Positions 46,082 through 58,194 of a stretch of DNA of 64,000 nt are shown one piece after another. Location: the NCBI GenBank assembly GCA_000727475.1, contig KL647294.1:1916809-1980808 (forward strand), written 5' to 3'. The number at the start of each line of letters is the position of its first letter. Within the stretch, counting starts at the first letter, position 1. The position numbers and the translations under genes are program-made. This stretch comes from Sarcocystis neurona. Taxonomy: Eukaryota > Apicomplexa > Conoidasida > Eucoccidiorida > Sarcocystidae. The notes under the pieces are model-generated. The model had not been told where the DNA came from and ran no database searches. It saw only the letters and a program-made list of their open reading frames with translations.

Positions 46082-47734
46082 GTAAGTAGAATTCCGCAGG
46101 GTGTCCGAGTAGCAGAATCCGCTAGACGAGCAGAAGAGGGTGCAGCAGCAACAGCAAAAAAAGCAGCACCAGTAGCACAAGCAGCCGGAGAAGCAGCGGC
46201 AGCAACAGTAGCAGCAGCAGGAGACATGTCCGGACGAAATGAGGCAGCAGCAGAAGCAGCAACAGAAGTGGAAGCAGCAGCAGAAGCAGCGGTGGCAACC
46301 GGCGTAGCGACAGCAGCAGAAACATCCGCCAGAGGAAGCAGCAGCAGAAGCAGCAGTCGCGGCAGAAGACGCAGCAGCAGAAGAAGCGGCAGCAGCAGAA
46401 GCAGCAGCAGCGGCAGCGGCAGCAGAAGGAGCAGTGGCGGCAGAAGCAGCGGTGGCAACAGATGCAGCAACAGTAGCAGCCGCAACAGCAGTACTGACAG
46501 CAGCAAAAGCAGCAGCAACAGCAGTATCCAAGACAGTAGTCGTGAACGCAGAAGCGGCGGCGACAGCAGCAATAGCACAAGCAACAGAAGCAGCAGCCCG
46601 ACTGCCAGAGCAACAAAGTGATGTCGCGGGAACTTTAAAGGCGTACGGCAAACCGTTTGTTGAGATCATCCTGCTATTGCAGCTACTTTTTCTCTTCTTG
46701 CTGCTGCAGTTACGCTCGTCTCTTGAATAGAAGCCGTGGTTCCGGGCTGTCCTCCTTTGACGCACACGACACCCCCTGTTGCTCTTCGACTGCTGCTGCT
46801 GTTCGGCTGCTGCTCCTGCGGTTCTGCTACTGTTGTTGTTCTGCTGCTCCTGCTGTTCTGCTGCTCCTGCTGTTCTGCCGCTGCTGTTGTTTCGCTGCTG
46901 CTGCTGTCCTGCTGCTGCTGCTGCTCTGCTGCTGCCGCGGCGTTCTGTTCCTGCCGCTGCTCTCCTGCTGCTGTTGTTCTGCGGGGCTGCTGCCGCTCTG
47001 TCTGTGCTGCTGTGCTGCTGCTCTGTTGCTGCTGTTGCTAGTTTACCGCAGTAACGCACTGCCGTCGCAAACTTCTCGTAGGCGAAGAAGCGGTCGCGGT
47101 GGTCCTGTGCCCTTCGCAGCTGCACCAGCAGCTCCTGCTTCATCAGGGGTACACACACGTGCGGTGCCTGCAGCGGCTGCTTTCTCTGTTGCTGCGGCTC
47201 TGCCACATGCTACTCTGGCACTGCTGCTGCTGTTGCTGTTGCACGTCTCTCTGTATATGCTGCAGCTGCCTCCCGCATGCTGCAACGGAGCATGGGCGAT
47301 TTGACTGCGGCAGGGCGGCGCTGCTGTTCCTGCGCCTGCGCTGCCGCTGCTGCCCGTTTTCCTGTGCTGTTGCTGCTGCTGCTGTCTTCCCCTCGTCGTT
47401 CCGCCGTCCTACGTGGGATCTCTGGTGCTCAAAGAAGTCTGTCTCTGTTCTTGGCTTCTCATTTGAAATTCTTTCCAGCAGCAACGTGCCTCCGTACATA
47501 CATATACACACGTAAACGTACTCCCACATACATATCCTACGTAGGAGTACTATACATATACATATATATATATATGTATATGCCATACCTTACAGAATAG
47601 TAAACTACCTGGTAAATATATATATGTATATATATATATATATATGTTTTATGTATTCGTATGTCCCCGCACACAGAGATACGAATGCTTACGCAACTAT
47701 ATATGCATGGATGTATCGTCTACAAAAGAAGAGA

Positions 47735-47765
<31 letters not shown>

Positions 47766-48631
47766 AATATGAGAATCAAGGCTTTAATATACGTGTATAC
47801 TCCCGGTCTCCTCGTGTCTTCTAGAACATATATATATATACATATATGTGTATTCGCATATACAGACACTATACATATGCGCATACCTGTAGACACAAGT
47901 ACGCACACCGTTTTGTACTTACGTGAATGTGTACACCTGTGTATTTCCTTATATAAGGAAATCTGTGTACGTGTTTTAATTTACAAAAAGACATATATAT
48001 ATATATGTATGGGTGTATACGTATTTCTGCGGACCGCTTTGGTGCATTCCTACTGAGACACACACACACACACATACCCATATACGTACGGATGTTCGTT
48101 CATGTAGAAATAGAAATCTTCCACTACATAAGTGAAGAGAGCAATATCGACGCATCAATACTTTTAAGTTGACGTACACCCCCCGTCAGTTGCAGCCCCT
48201 GCGTGTCGGATGACGCTCGTGTGGAGACGACACCCCTCACGCTTCGAACCGCTTGCGACGCGTGCCCCCAGTTCCTGCTGTTGCTGCTGCTGCGGTTGCT
48301 GCTGTTGTCGCTGCTGCTGCTGCCGCTGCTGTTTTAGCTGCTGCTACTGTTGCTGCTGCTGCTGTTGCTGCTGCTGCTGTTGCTGCTGCTGGGGTCATTT
48401 GTGGCTGCCTGACGCAGAAGTCTGCACACACCACCAGGAACAGCTTCTTGTCTGCCCTCCCCCCCTCCCTGCCATTGTCAGCCTCCTCTATTTCTTGTTT
48501 CCCACCTACTGGGGAACACAGGAACACCTTCTGGTCTGTCTTCCTCTCTTCTTCCTTGTCATTTTCTCCCTCCTCTTTTTCTTGTTTTTCTTCAGTGTTT
48601 ACTTTTTGTGTGTCGTTCTGCGTTTACACAG
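46082..48631. other. Gene B intron 2 with unexplained coding-like stretches
   Basis: The intron model is supported by a phase-1 match of its two ends. It still holds plus-strand Ala/Glu frames (46090-46340 and 46335-46730, the latter ending SDVAGTLKAYGKPFVEI) and minus-strand frames at 47047-47206 and 47370-47490 that read like protein. Bases 47530-48035 are TATA/CATA microsatellite and 48260-48400 a CTG tract. It may be more than an intron. Confidence 0.4.
47047..47206 (-). CDS. Candidate antisense exon inside Gene B intron 2
   Basis: The minus frame from an ATG at 47206 or 47143 reads MKQELLVQLRRAQDHRDRFF, then AYEKFATAVRYC, and meets a donor GCG/GTAAAC at 47046. It is rich in charged and aromatic residues, not a triplet repeat, with mostly G or C third bases. 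The onward exon was not found. The plus reading of the same bases is Ala/Arg/Ser-rich and less protein-like. It could be a nested gene, or a sign that the Gene B intron model is wrong. Confidence 0.4.
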
Positions 48632-48791
48632 CCGACCGTGCTGCCTCCCCTCCCACGCTGCCGCCTCTGCTGCAGCAGTGTCCATGGCTAAATTTTGCGG
48701 CAGCGCAGCAGCAGCTGCAGCAGGTCTTCTCGTCTGCTGCTGCAGCTTTCTCCTGGTCTGCTGCAGAGGCCGACGCAGCTGCTGAGCAGCA
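48632..48791 (+). CDS. Gene B, exon 3
   Basis: The acceptor TCTGCGTTTACACAG and donor GCA/GTAAGTGC bound 160 nt, phase 1 in and phase 2 out. It reads ADRAASPPTLPPLLQQCPWL, then NFAAAQQQLQQVFSSAAAAF and SWSAAEADAAAEQ. The splice sites are strong and the entry phase matches exon 2. The exit phase does not match the next exon found (52023), so at least one exon is missing between them, where the assembly gap lies. Confidence 0.6.
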
Positions 48792-48839
48792 GTAAGTGCT
48801 TCTCTTCTTCTTCGTTTCTGCTCATCTCTTCCTGCAGTA

Positions 48840-49345
48840 CCTCTATCTATCTATTTCACATGTACATATATATGTGTGTCTGCATGCGCACATATTTTAT
48901 ATATATGTACGAATGTATATATGTACGAATGTGTGTATGTATATACGAATGTATGTATGTATATATGTATGTATATGTATATATGTATGTATACGTATAT
49001 ATGTATACGTATGTATATATGTATATGTATGTGTATATGTATATGTATGTATATATGTATATGTACGCATATATACATATATATGTATATATATGTATAT
49101 GTATGTCTGTATATGTATGTCTGTATATGCATGTATGTGTGTTTGTATACACATATCTTGTATATCAATACACACACATATATATATATATATATGTAAA
49201 TGTGCGTATTTGTATGTATAATATATATATGTGTGCGTATGTGTATATATTTAAAATATCAACCTACATACATATATATATGTATACATGCGTGTATGTA
49301 TATGTACATTATATATATGTGTGTGTAGGTATATGTAACCGTATA
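48840..49345. repeat. TATG/TATA microsatellite
   Basis: About 500 bp of GTATATGTATGT-like sequence in the Gene B intron. Tyr/Val/Cys and Tyr/Ile/His frames on the two strands are artefacts. Confidence 0.9.
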
Positions 49346-49479
49346 TGTGTGTGGGGTGTCCAATATATACGCATCGCAGAACTGGCCGAAAGTCTCTTTC
49401 AGAAATTTGATATTTTCCCGTTTATATTAATAAGCAGCAGAAAAAACGTCAACAGAAGAGACTCGTCTCACCACATGAG

Positions 49480-50640
49480 CATCTCTTTTTTTCTTCTTCT
49501 TTTCTTCTTCTTCTCCTTCGTCGTCTCCTGCTTCTTCTCCGTCTTCTTCATCGTCTCCTTCTTCATCGCGTTCGTCGTCTTCTCCTTCTTATTCTTCTGT
49601 CATTCTTTCCCTTCTTCATCGTCCTCCTCTTCGTCGTCCCCTTCTTCATCGTCTTCTCCCTCTTCTCCCCCTTCCCCTTCTTCTTCTTCGTCTTCTTCTT
49701 CTCCCTCCTCATCTTCTTCTTCTCCGTCTCCATCTTCTCTTCCGTCTTCATCGTCGTCTCCTTCTTCATCGTCCTCTTCTTCATCGGGGTCATCTTCTCC
49801 TCCTCCCCCTTCTCCTCCTCCCTCCGCCCTTCTCCTCCTTCTCTCTCTCCCTTCTTCCNNNNNNNNNNNNNNNNNNNNNNNNNNNNNNNNNNNNNNNNNN
49901 NNNNNNNNNNNNNNNNNNNNNNNNNNNNNNNNNNNNNNNNNNNNNNNNNNNNNNNNNNNNNNNNNNNNNNNNNNNNNNNNNNNNNNNNNNNNNNNNNNNN
50001 NNNNNNNNNNNNNNNNNNNNNNNNNNNNNNNNNNNNNNNNNNNNNNNNNNNNNNNNNNNNNNNNNNNNNNNNNNNNNNNNNNNNNNNNNNNNNNNNNNNN
50101 NNNNNNNNNNNNNNNNNNNNNNNNNNNNNNNNNNNNNNNNNNNNNNNNNNNNNNNNNNNNNNNNNNNNNNNNNNNNNNNNNNNNNNNNNNNNNNNNNNNN
50201 NNNNNNNNNNNNNNNNNNNNNNNNNNNNNNNNNNNNNNNNNNNNNNNNNNNNNNNNNNNNNNNNNNNNNNNNNNNNNNNNNNNNNNNNNNNNNNNNNNNN
50301 NNNNNNNNNNNNNNNNNNNNNNNNNNNNNNNNNNNNNNNNNNNNNNNNNNNNNNNNNNNNNNNNNNNNNNNNNNNNNNNNNNNNNNNNNNNNNNNNNNNN
50401 NNNNNNNNNNNNNNNNNNNNNNNNNNNNNNNNNNNNNNNNNNNNNNNNNNNNNNNNNNNNNNNNNNNNNNNNNNNNNNNNNNNNNNNNNNNNNNNNNNNN
50501 NNNNNNNNNNNNNNNCTTCTCCGTCTTCATCGTCTCCTCCTCCTCCCTCCCCCCTCCTCCTACTCCTCCCTCCCCCTTCTCCTCTTCTCCCCCCCTTCTC
50601 CTTCTCCCCACCCCCTCGCCTTCTCCCCCCACCCCCTTCT
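49480..50640. repeat. Long pyrimidine tract interrupted by the assembly gap
   Basis: Nearly pure C/T on plus from 49483 to the gap, with TCTTCTCC and TTCATCGTC motifs, resuming after the gap to about 50640. It is translated as poly-Ser on plus and Lys/Glu/Arg on minus. A mirror-symmetric purine-pyrimidine tract of this kind hinders sequencing and can form triplex DNA. Confidence 0.85.
49859..50515. other. Assembly gap, 657 N
   Basis: Run of N. Real length unknown. One or more Gene B exons may lie in or near it. Confidence 0.99.
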
Positions 50641-51499
50641 CTTTCTGTTGTTCTCTCTTTCTGTTTTCGCGCTTATTCGGGCATGCAATCGCTTCGACTT
50701 CTTCCCTCTCTGTGTGTGTGGCTGTCTGTCTTTCTCTGCGACCGCCTTCTCTCGGACGTCTCCAGCGAGACGGCTCCAAGTTGTTCTCCGATCGCTCCAA
50801 ATTCTTCTCCTCCTCCTTCGCATGTTCCCCTTCTCTTCTCCTGCCCCCTCTCTGCGTCTGCTTTCCGCATCGTCTTCTCTCTGTTATATTTATCCCGCGC
50901 ATGCCCGACAATACCACCACCTGCGTGTGTGCACGCCACTCAAATAGAAGACGCATCGCTTTATCTTCCTTCGGTCGTCCCCTCTCTCTCTCTGTCTCTC
51001 GCCTGTCTCTTCTTCTTCTCTCGCCACACATATATATATGGATATTCGCATCCATATACATATACATATATATATCTATGCTTAGTTTTCCTCTCTTTTA
51101 GATGGACACACACATATATGTATGTATATTACCCGATTTGTTTTCCTGCTGAGTCCCATGCATTCGACGCGGATATATTGACGCTCTCTCCTTCAAATGC
51201 AGTTTTCGTGTCTCGCCGGGGGGTGTGTGCCTGTGCCCCGCTGCATGCCTATCAACGAGACGAGGAGGAGAACTCAGCGACTCGTGTCTTCCTTCTGCCT
51301 CTGTCTTTCGCTTTCTTCCTACCTTCACAGGGGCTAACAACCTTTCTCTGCATTTCCATCATATATCTATATATATATACGCACGCACATATATATATGT
51401 ATGTGTGTAGCTGCGGAGCTTCGAAGTGTCCGCTCCGCATGAAAAAAAAGTTGTTTCTCATGTGCCTGTGTTGGCTCTCGCTTCTAGTCTCTCTGTCTA

Positions 51500-51980
51500 T
51501 GAATCTACATATACACATATATGTATATATATATACATATGTGTATACAGCCATGTACATACAGATACCCTACGTCTCTATGTACACACGTATACACGTA
51601 TATATATATATATGTATAGATAGATATGTAGATAGATAGGTAGCTTCTGTAGATGTCTACGTACGTATATGTTTATACATATATGTATACGGCCATGCAC
51701 ATACAGATACCCTACGTATCTATGTACACACGCATACACGTGTATGTATGTATATATATAGGGAGAGAGATACGTAGTTAGATAAGTAGCTTTAGGAGAT
51801 GTCTACGTATGTGCGTACTTAGATATTTGTACATCAATCAGTGTATCCACACGTATAATTATCTATTTGTACATCCGCAAATTTGTGCACACATATCTAT
51901 ACATATACGTATAGATGTGATTGCTATAGATAGATAGATAGATGGCTTCGGTAGATGTCTACGTACGTGTGTGTTTATCT
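51500..51980. repeat. Tandem repeat, period about 142 bp, in Gene B intron
   Basis: ACAGATACCCTACGT recurs at 51561 and 51703, and GATGTCTACGTA near 51650, 51799 and 51954. TA, GATA and TATG tracts lie between. Confidence 0.75.
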
Positions 51981-52022
51981 ATTTGTATATCTGTAAATTT
52001 ATTACTCTCTCTATCTATGTAG

Positions 52023-52600
52023 GACAAGTTCTGTGAGTTGTATTTGACTGTGCTATGTGCTGCAGCAGCAACTTGGTTGCTGGGCCTCTTCTTCGTATGG
52101 CAGACGCAGCTGCAGCAGCGCAGCAGCCGCATGACAGCCGCTGCGATGTGGCCAAGAACAAGCTGCTCCACAGCAGCAGCATCCTCCGCAGCAGCACCAG
52201 TAGCACCACTGGCAGCAGTAGCAGCAGCAGCACCACCGGCAGCAGCAGCGGTAGCATCTCCGGGAGCAGCACCAGCAGAAGGGTGGACGACAGCAGCAGC
52301 AGCTGCGAAGAGGAGGAGGAGGAGAAGGCGGCGGGGAGTAGCAGCAGCAGGAGGGGGGGGAGGGAGCGCTGCAGCAGGAGCAGCAGAAACGACTGCAGCT
52401 GCAGCAGATTCGGCAGGACTTGTCGGCAGCGGGGTTACTGCTTTGCTGCCTTCGCTGCAGCTGCTTCTTCTTCTTCAACGCTTGCTGGCTGCGGTGGCCG
52501 GCGCGTTTTTCCTGAAGAACAACGTCGAGACAGCAGTGGCAGCAAAGGAGGGAAGTTCGAAGCAGCAGGTCCTTCCCGGTGCCACGAAGCGACAACAATA
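52023..52600 (+). CDS. Gene B, middle exon (3' end uncertain)
   Basis: The acceptor CTCTCTCTATCTATGTAG opens phase 0: DKFCELYLTVLCAAAATWLL, then FFVWQTQLQQRSSRMTAAAM, an Ala/Pro tract, a Gly/Arg tract, and LLLLLQRLLAAVAGAFFLKN with NVETAVAAKEGSSKQQVLPG. The frame meets a TAG near 52599. A strong donor (CTCC/GTAAGTCC at 52657) lies in another frame, so either a weak donor is used before the TAG or a triplet-tract indel has shifted the frame. The first 25 residues and the FFLKN helix are the best evidence of coding. Confidence 0.55.
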
Positions 52601-52845
52601 GCAGCAGAGACGAGACACGCAGAACACGCAGGCATCTATGGCAGCTGCCCCTCTCCGTAAGTCCTCCGCAGGTTTGCGTCGAAAATCAGTTGCCCGTCCA
52701 CACGCGCATGCGCTTCTCTCAGTTTTTCTCTGCTCCTACATTTAACCTTCTCTTTAAAAAGTCCTCACCCAGCAACACGCGTAGTTGTCAGCAAGATTCC
52801 CATGTACGTAAAAAGGTAGGCAGTTCACCTCTATTTCAGACTATA

Positions 52846-53160
52846 TAGTCTGAGTACACATATTTGTGAGGGTGTGTCTTGGTCTCTCTCTCTCTTCATA
52901 TTAACATATATGTGGTGGTTTATATATATATATATGTATGAACGTATATATTTCTGTTTCTGTCTATATACATATATAGTCTGAGTACGTGTATAGGTGG
53001 ATGTGTATGTCTGTCTCTCTCTATTCATGTAGACGTATATATGATTGTATATATATAAACATATATATTTCTGTTTCTCTATACATATATAATCTGATTA
53101 CGTATATATATGAGTGTGTGTGTCTGTCTCTCTCTGTTCATATATATATATACAGAGAGA
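52846..53160. repeat. Tandem repeat, three copies, about 115-130 bp
   Basis: AGTCTGAGTACA-like, then a GTGTGTCT part and a CTCTCTCT part, then TTCATAT, start near 52847, 52978 and 53091, with TATA tracts between. Confidence 0.7.
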
Positions 53161-53799
53161 GATAGATAGACATATATAGATGTGTACTTGTTTATGTATG
53201 CATATACATAGATTCGTATATTTATAGATACGTATGATTGCCTATACAAATATGTAGACTTACATATATATATGTATGTTTAGTTGAGAGAATGTATAGA
53301 CATGTTATCGCTAGCCAGCTGTGAGACTCTGTCCTGGGGCATGGAAGTCTCTTCAAAGGAAGAGGTGTCACCTCCTACCAATTGCAGAGAAATCCTCATA
53401 TTACTACTCTCCCTCTCCACGCACATACGCCTACATACATCGTCTACATGTGTCTATGTGCACGTGTATGTATATACATACGTGTGTGTCTCTCTCTCTG
53501 GTCACATACATACATATATATATGTATATGAATATGTCTTTAAGTATTTATATATGTAGTCATATGTGTACACCGATATATATATATATGGACAAGAACA
53601 ACGTCTTTGGTGGGCTTACACATAGACTTGCATATGTATATATATATATATATGTGTATGTATATATTGTCTACGTGTATGTGTATGTGTATGTCTGTCT
53701 ATGGATTTGGGTCTCTCTCTTTTGGCGCACACTTAGACACACACGTATGCGTACATATATTTGTATATATATCTTCGTCTATCTATCCATATATATATA

Positions 53800-53895
53800 T
53801 GTATGTAACTGATTTGTACATCGATGCGTGTACATATATACATATATATATATATATATGTAACTGATTTGTACATCGATGCGTGTATATATATA
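53800..53895. repeat. 55-bp tandem duplication
   Basis: GTAACTGATTTGTACATCGA and its tail start at 53805 and 53860, separated by TATA tract. The copies are identical over about 28 bases. Confidence 0.85.
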
Positions 53896-53939
53896 TATAT
53901 ATGTATACATATGTATATATATGTATCTATATGTGGATA

Positions 53940-56203
53940 CGAAGAAGAGCGACAATTTTGTGAGTGGAGATGACGACGACGAAGAGAGGAAGAGGACAGG
54001 CCGATTTTTTGTAGAAGGGGTCGCGCATCCCGGCGCGAATGTTTTCGTTCTTGATCTGCATCTAGTGGGACATATGCACGCATGCGTATTTATACGTGTG
54101 TCTCTGTCTTTACTCTCCGAATTTTCAAGGAGGGGCTCGCGGGAAAATTTACGAGGATATGTACGTCTGTGTCTGCGTGTGAAGGACCGAAGAAACGAGG
54201 ACGCATTGTCTTCCCTTGAGTTTTTTCTTCACGGAGATATTTATCTACGTGCGAGTCTTATGCACATGTGTGTATAGCGTTCTCTCTCCCTATATATATA
54301 TATGTATATGTGTATATGTATGTATATGTGTGTATATGTATGTATATATCCATATATGTATAGTTGTGTGTGAATGTGTATGTATATATGTATATATGCA
54401 TGTATGTGCATACGTGTATACATATATATGTATATAGCTATATATTTATATGTATAAACGTGGACATGTGTGTATGTATCTACATGTGCGCATGCATAAA
54501 TGGACACATACGTATATGCGTGTATAATATATGTGTATGAGAGTGGGAAAACGGAGTATATGAATACACGTGTGTATGTATGTCCATGTATGCATGCGTG
54601 TGAAGGCATGGGCATACGGGTATGCGTATCCATATGTATGAGAGTGGTACAATTGAGTGAGCCGGCTTTCTTTTGTGCGTGTCTACAAATGCGTATGTTT
54701 TAGATCTACCGCAAGCTTCTTGCCTCGTTCGTGTGTAGAGGCACGCATATATGTTCGTGTCCACTTCTTCCGTGGGGACTTCAGCAGCAGAAATGCGGCG
54801 GTGTGGATCCCTGCGTCGGGAAGAGAAAAAGACAGAAGAAACGGGGGAAGCCATTTGGGGGGCATGCAGCCCAGGCTTTCTGAAGCAGAGCAATGCAGGT
54901 CTTCCCCAGCGGAGGAATAGTGGGGGGGCCCCGCTGCTGCTCGTCGTCGCTCTGTCTCTCGCCGCGCCGCGACCGCGTGGAGCCGCATGCGTCCCGCCTG
55001 CCTTCACGCCCACACAGCAGCAGCGGCTACTCATCGAAGACATATACACGCGCACACCCGCACATATATTCGCTTCTTGGAATCTCTTCTTCTCTCTGAT
55101 CTGTCGCTCCTACCTTTTCTCTCTCTATCTCTTGTAGACATCTCTCTTGTAGACACATACGTATGTATATATGTGTATATAGACGCCGGCTCACTTGATG
55201 TTACCAGCTAAGAAAGCTTATGCGTACATCTGTAGTCTCTTCGTTTGTGTATATGTGTGTGTACGTTTACGTATATATATGTGTGTATATGGTTATGTAT
55301 GTATGTATGTGTATATGTATATATATATATACGGATAGAACTATATATTTATATACACGTGTGTATGTTGCATGCATGGTCGGACGATCGCTGCGGTGGT
55401 GAAGATTGGGTAGTTTGTTTTCCAGAATATAGTCTTTCTGAAAGTCTCCTTTCTCTGTGTTTCGTCTAAATTTACCTGCACTTTCTCTCTAAAGAAGTAG
55501 ACTTTCATCTCTCCTTCTATCACTTCCTTGCATGTACACGTGCATGTTTGTAAGTCTTGCTGTGTGGCCGCCTACGCGTAAACGCATCCGCGTCAGGACG
55601 AGGTGAAGAAAAGACGTTTTTGCTTCTCGTGAGCCCCCGGTGGCACAGCCGCCGGTGGGGTGCTGCTGCAGTTCCACTCCCTCTCTTCACGACGGTGAAG
55701 TCCGCTAACGGGCAGGCCGCGCAGTCGTTTTGGTGCTGCTGCTTCTGCAGCGCCCCCACTCTGTACTGGTGCTGCTGCTGCACTGTGCCCTTGCTGCTGT
55801 TGAACCCACGTGCTGCTGCTGCCGCTGCTGCTGGCCTGCTTCTGCTGCTGGAGCGCCACCGCTGCTGCTGAACACGGTCCTGCTGCTGCGAACAGATGCA
55901 GCTGCTGCCATTGCAGACCTGCTGCCCCTCCTGCTTCTGCTGCTGTGGCCGCTGCTGCTCTGCTGCTGCTGCTGCCCCGCACGCCATGCGCTCCCACACG
56001 TGGAAGCCGTCCCTCTCCCCTTGTGCTGCTCCTGCTGCGCTAGTGCTGCTGCTGTGCTGGTGCTGCTCCTTCTGCGCTGCTGGCGTTTCTGCAGTGCTGC
56101 TGCGGCTCCTCCTGCGGTGCTGCTGTTTCTGCTGTGCTGCTGCTGTTGCTGCTGTGCTGCTGCTCTCTCTGTCCCTTTCTCTCTTATCACCCGGCGTCTC
56201 CAG
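53940..56203. other. Gene B intron region with one possible exon at 54790-55130
   Basis: After a CTTCAGCAG acceptor-like site, the plus frame near 54790 reads EMRRCGSLRREEKKTEETGE, then QQQRLLIEDIYTRTPAHIFA, and stops at 55135. The minus strand is also open. Bases 54290-54480 and 55140-55370 are TATG microsatellite. Bases 55620-56165 are CTG tract, Leu/Cys on plus and Gln/Ser on minus. Nothing here is phase-linked to neighbours. Confidence 0.3.
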
Positions 56204-56279
56204 AACATAAGACTTAGCCGCGTGTCTTCATGTTGGGTGGCCGGGCTCTGCAATACCGGACGCGTACCACCTAGCACAC
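56204..56279 (+). CDS. Gene B, possible small exon
   Basis: A pyrimidine-rich acceptor (CCCGGCGTCTCCAG) and a strong donor (CACAC/GTAAGTGG) flank 76 nt with only one open phase: NIRLSRVSSCWVAGLCNTGR. Phase 0 in and 1 out does not fit exon 56577 (phase 2 in), so it may be a false pair, or another exon intervenes. Confidence 0.3.
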
Positions 56280-56576
56280 GTAAGTGGCTCCAGTACACAC
56301 GACTGCTTGCTTGCTTGCTGTATACATATATACATATACATACATATATATATATACAGGTGGATATATATCTATGCGTCTATCTACCTGTCTATCTGTC
56401 TGTATGTATATATATATATATATACATTTATGCGTGTACACGAAGGGGTAGGGTGGTGTGGCGTGCGCGATGTCTGCAAGCAAGAGTGGAAGTTTACCCC
56501 CTGGGTTTTACTTCTTTTGCTGCCGGGAGAGAAGAAGAGAAGTGAGTTGTATGCGTGCTGGTGTGAATACTCGCAG

Positions 56577-57419
56577 AGAAACAGCTGCGCGATTAGCAGT
56601 TTACGAAGCGCTTCTCGCTCACGTGCCCGTCGTGCCGCTCTCCTTCTCTGCTGCATACAGCAGCAGCAGCAACAGCAGTAGCAGCAGCACGGTGGACAGC
56701 AGTGACGGCAGCGGGAGCAGGAACAGCAGAGAGCTCAGTAGTGGCCGCTGCAGGACGACAGAGAGGAGGAGGAGGAGCAGCAGCGTTGCTGAAGCAAGCT
56801 GCCAGTACTTGGGCATGCAGCTATATGCAGCAATCGAGGATGGCTGGAGAAGATTGAAGCTGCAGTTGCTGCCGCTCCCGCTTTCCTATTCGTTGCTCGA
56901 TTTTCATTCTCCGCTGCTGTTGCCTTCCGCATCGTGTCGTTCTTCTCGGTCCATTCCTTCTTTTCCCCCTACTTTTGCGTCGGCGAAGTGTACAGCAGCT
57001 GCTGCTCCTGTCGTCTCTCCTTCGTCTTCGACTTCTGCTGCGATTTGCTGCTCAGACACGTCTCCTCCTGCTGCTCCTGCTGCGACACCTGCAGCCAGCT
57101 CTGACGCTGCCCTTTCCCCCCCTGCTGCTGCTGCTTCTTATTTTCTCGGTCCTGCTGCTGCCGATCGATTACCGGCTGCTGATAGATTTGCTGAATCTGC
57201 TGCGCGGGGTGCGGCTGCAGCAGTCCAGCAGCAGCGCTGTCATGCTGCCATTGCAAGCGCTGCAGCTGCTGCAGCAGCAACGGAAGTATCTTTTGCTGCA
57301 GCAGCAGGCGTCCCGGTTCCCACCTTCTGGGACGCGTATTACCGCGACCTGCGCGTGCTGCAGCAGCAGCACTGCCTCTCTTTTCCTCTGCGAAAGGCGA
57401 TACGACTGGTCCTCCGCAG
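56577..57419 (+). CDS. Gene B, large internal exon
   Basis: The acceptor GTGAATACTCGCAG gives phase 2 in and the donor CCGCAG/GTAACC phase 2 out, 843 nt. It begins ETAARLAVYEALLAHVPVVP, passes a Ser tract, then ASCQYLGMQLYAAIEDGWRR and LKLQLLPLPLSYSLLDFHSP, a Ser/Ala/Pro tract, and ends PTFWDAYYRDLRVLQQQHCL and SFPLRKAIRLVLR. The aromatic- and charge-rich ends are among the clearest protein sequence in the window. No named domain is recognised. Confidence 0.7.
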
Positions 57420-57571
57420 GTAACCCACCAGGAGCAAAGACAGCACCAACAGCAGCAGCTTGCGCAGCAGCAGCAGCAGGACAGCCTACGCAGCAGAAGC
57501 AGCAGCAACAGCACAGGAAAAGCAGCAAGCCCGTCATATGCCATACTTTTTCAACCAGCGGCGGTTGAAAG

Positions 57572-57650
57572 GACAGCGGCGGCAGAGGCACTTGCAGCGG
57601 TGAAGCGGACAGGAGCGTCATTAGCAGCACTATCTATAAGAATAGCGAGG
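57572..57650 (+). CDS. Gene B, small exon after a 152-nt intron
   Basis: An acceptor-like GGTTGAAAG opens TAAAEALAAVKRTGASLAAL, then SIRIAR, to a donor AGG/GTAGCC. Phase 2 in matches the previous exon and phase 0 leaves. The frame stops one codon after the donor. The donor is not strong and the exon is Ala-rich, so confidence is moderate. The sequence after it (57660-57960) is a CAG tract with interrupted frames. Confidence 0.4.
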
Positions 57651-58194
57651 GTAGCCTGAGCCGCAGCCGCAGGAGCCGGAGAAGGAGGAGTAGCAACTTC
57701 ACCAAGAGCAGCTGCTGGCGCCCGTGCAGCCGCAGCAGAATCCTACGCAGCAACAGTAGCAGGAGCAGCAGCAGGATCCTGAGGAGCAGCAGCAGCAGAA
57801 TCGTAAGCAGCAGTAGTAGCAGCAGTAGTAGCAGGAGCAGCAGCAGGATCCTGAGGAGCAGCAGCGGCAAGAATATATGTAGCAGCAGCAGAATGAGCAA
57901 GAGAAGCAGCAGCGGCAGAAAAATCAGAGGCAGCAGCCGCTCTGACTCCGCAGGGGTATGTCTAAGAGACACGTCAAGCAACGCTGTGGGGTAAAGCAGC
58001 TGAGATGCAGCAGCAGCAGCAGATGAACAGCAGAAACGTCCCAATTTTCATCTTTTCTTACGCAGTCTTCTAGCCACAGACAAATAAGGAGTCTGCTTGT
58101 ATGTCGGGCAAGCGCCTCTATACACGTGCACAGATGTATATGCCCGGTAGCCCTATATACACATAGAATTCTCAACGCATGCATATATACTTGC

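Noticed and set aside
45673..46584. Minus frame of 303 codons, Leu then Ala-rich
   Set aside because: CAG triplets have no stop on either strand; the plus strand has helical non-repeat coding at 45.4-45.7 kb.
57634..58044. Minus poly-Leu frame
   Set aside because: Antisense of a CAG tract following a Gene B exon; almost pure Leu.
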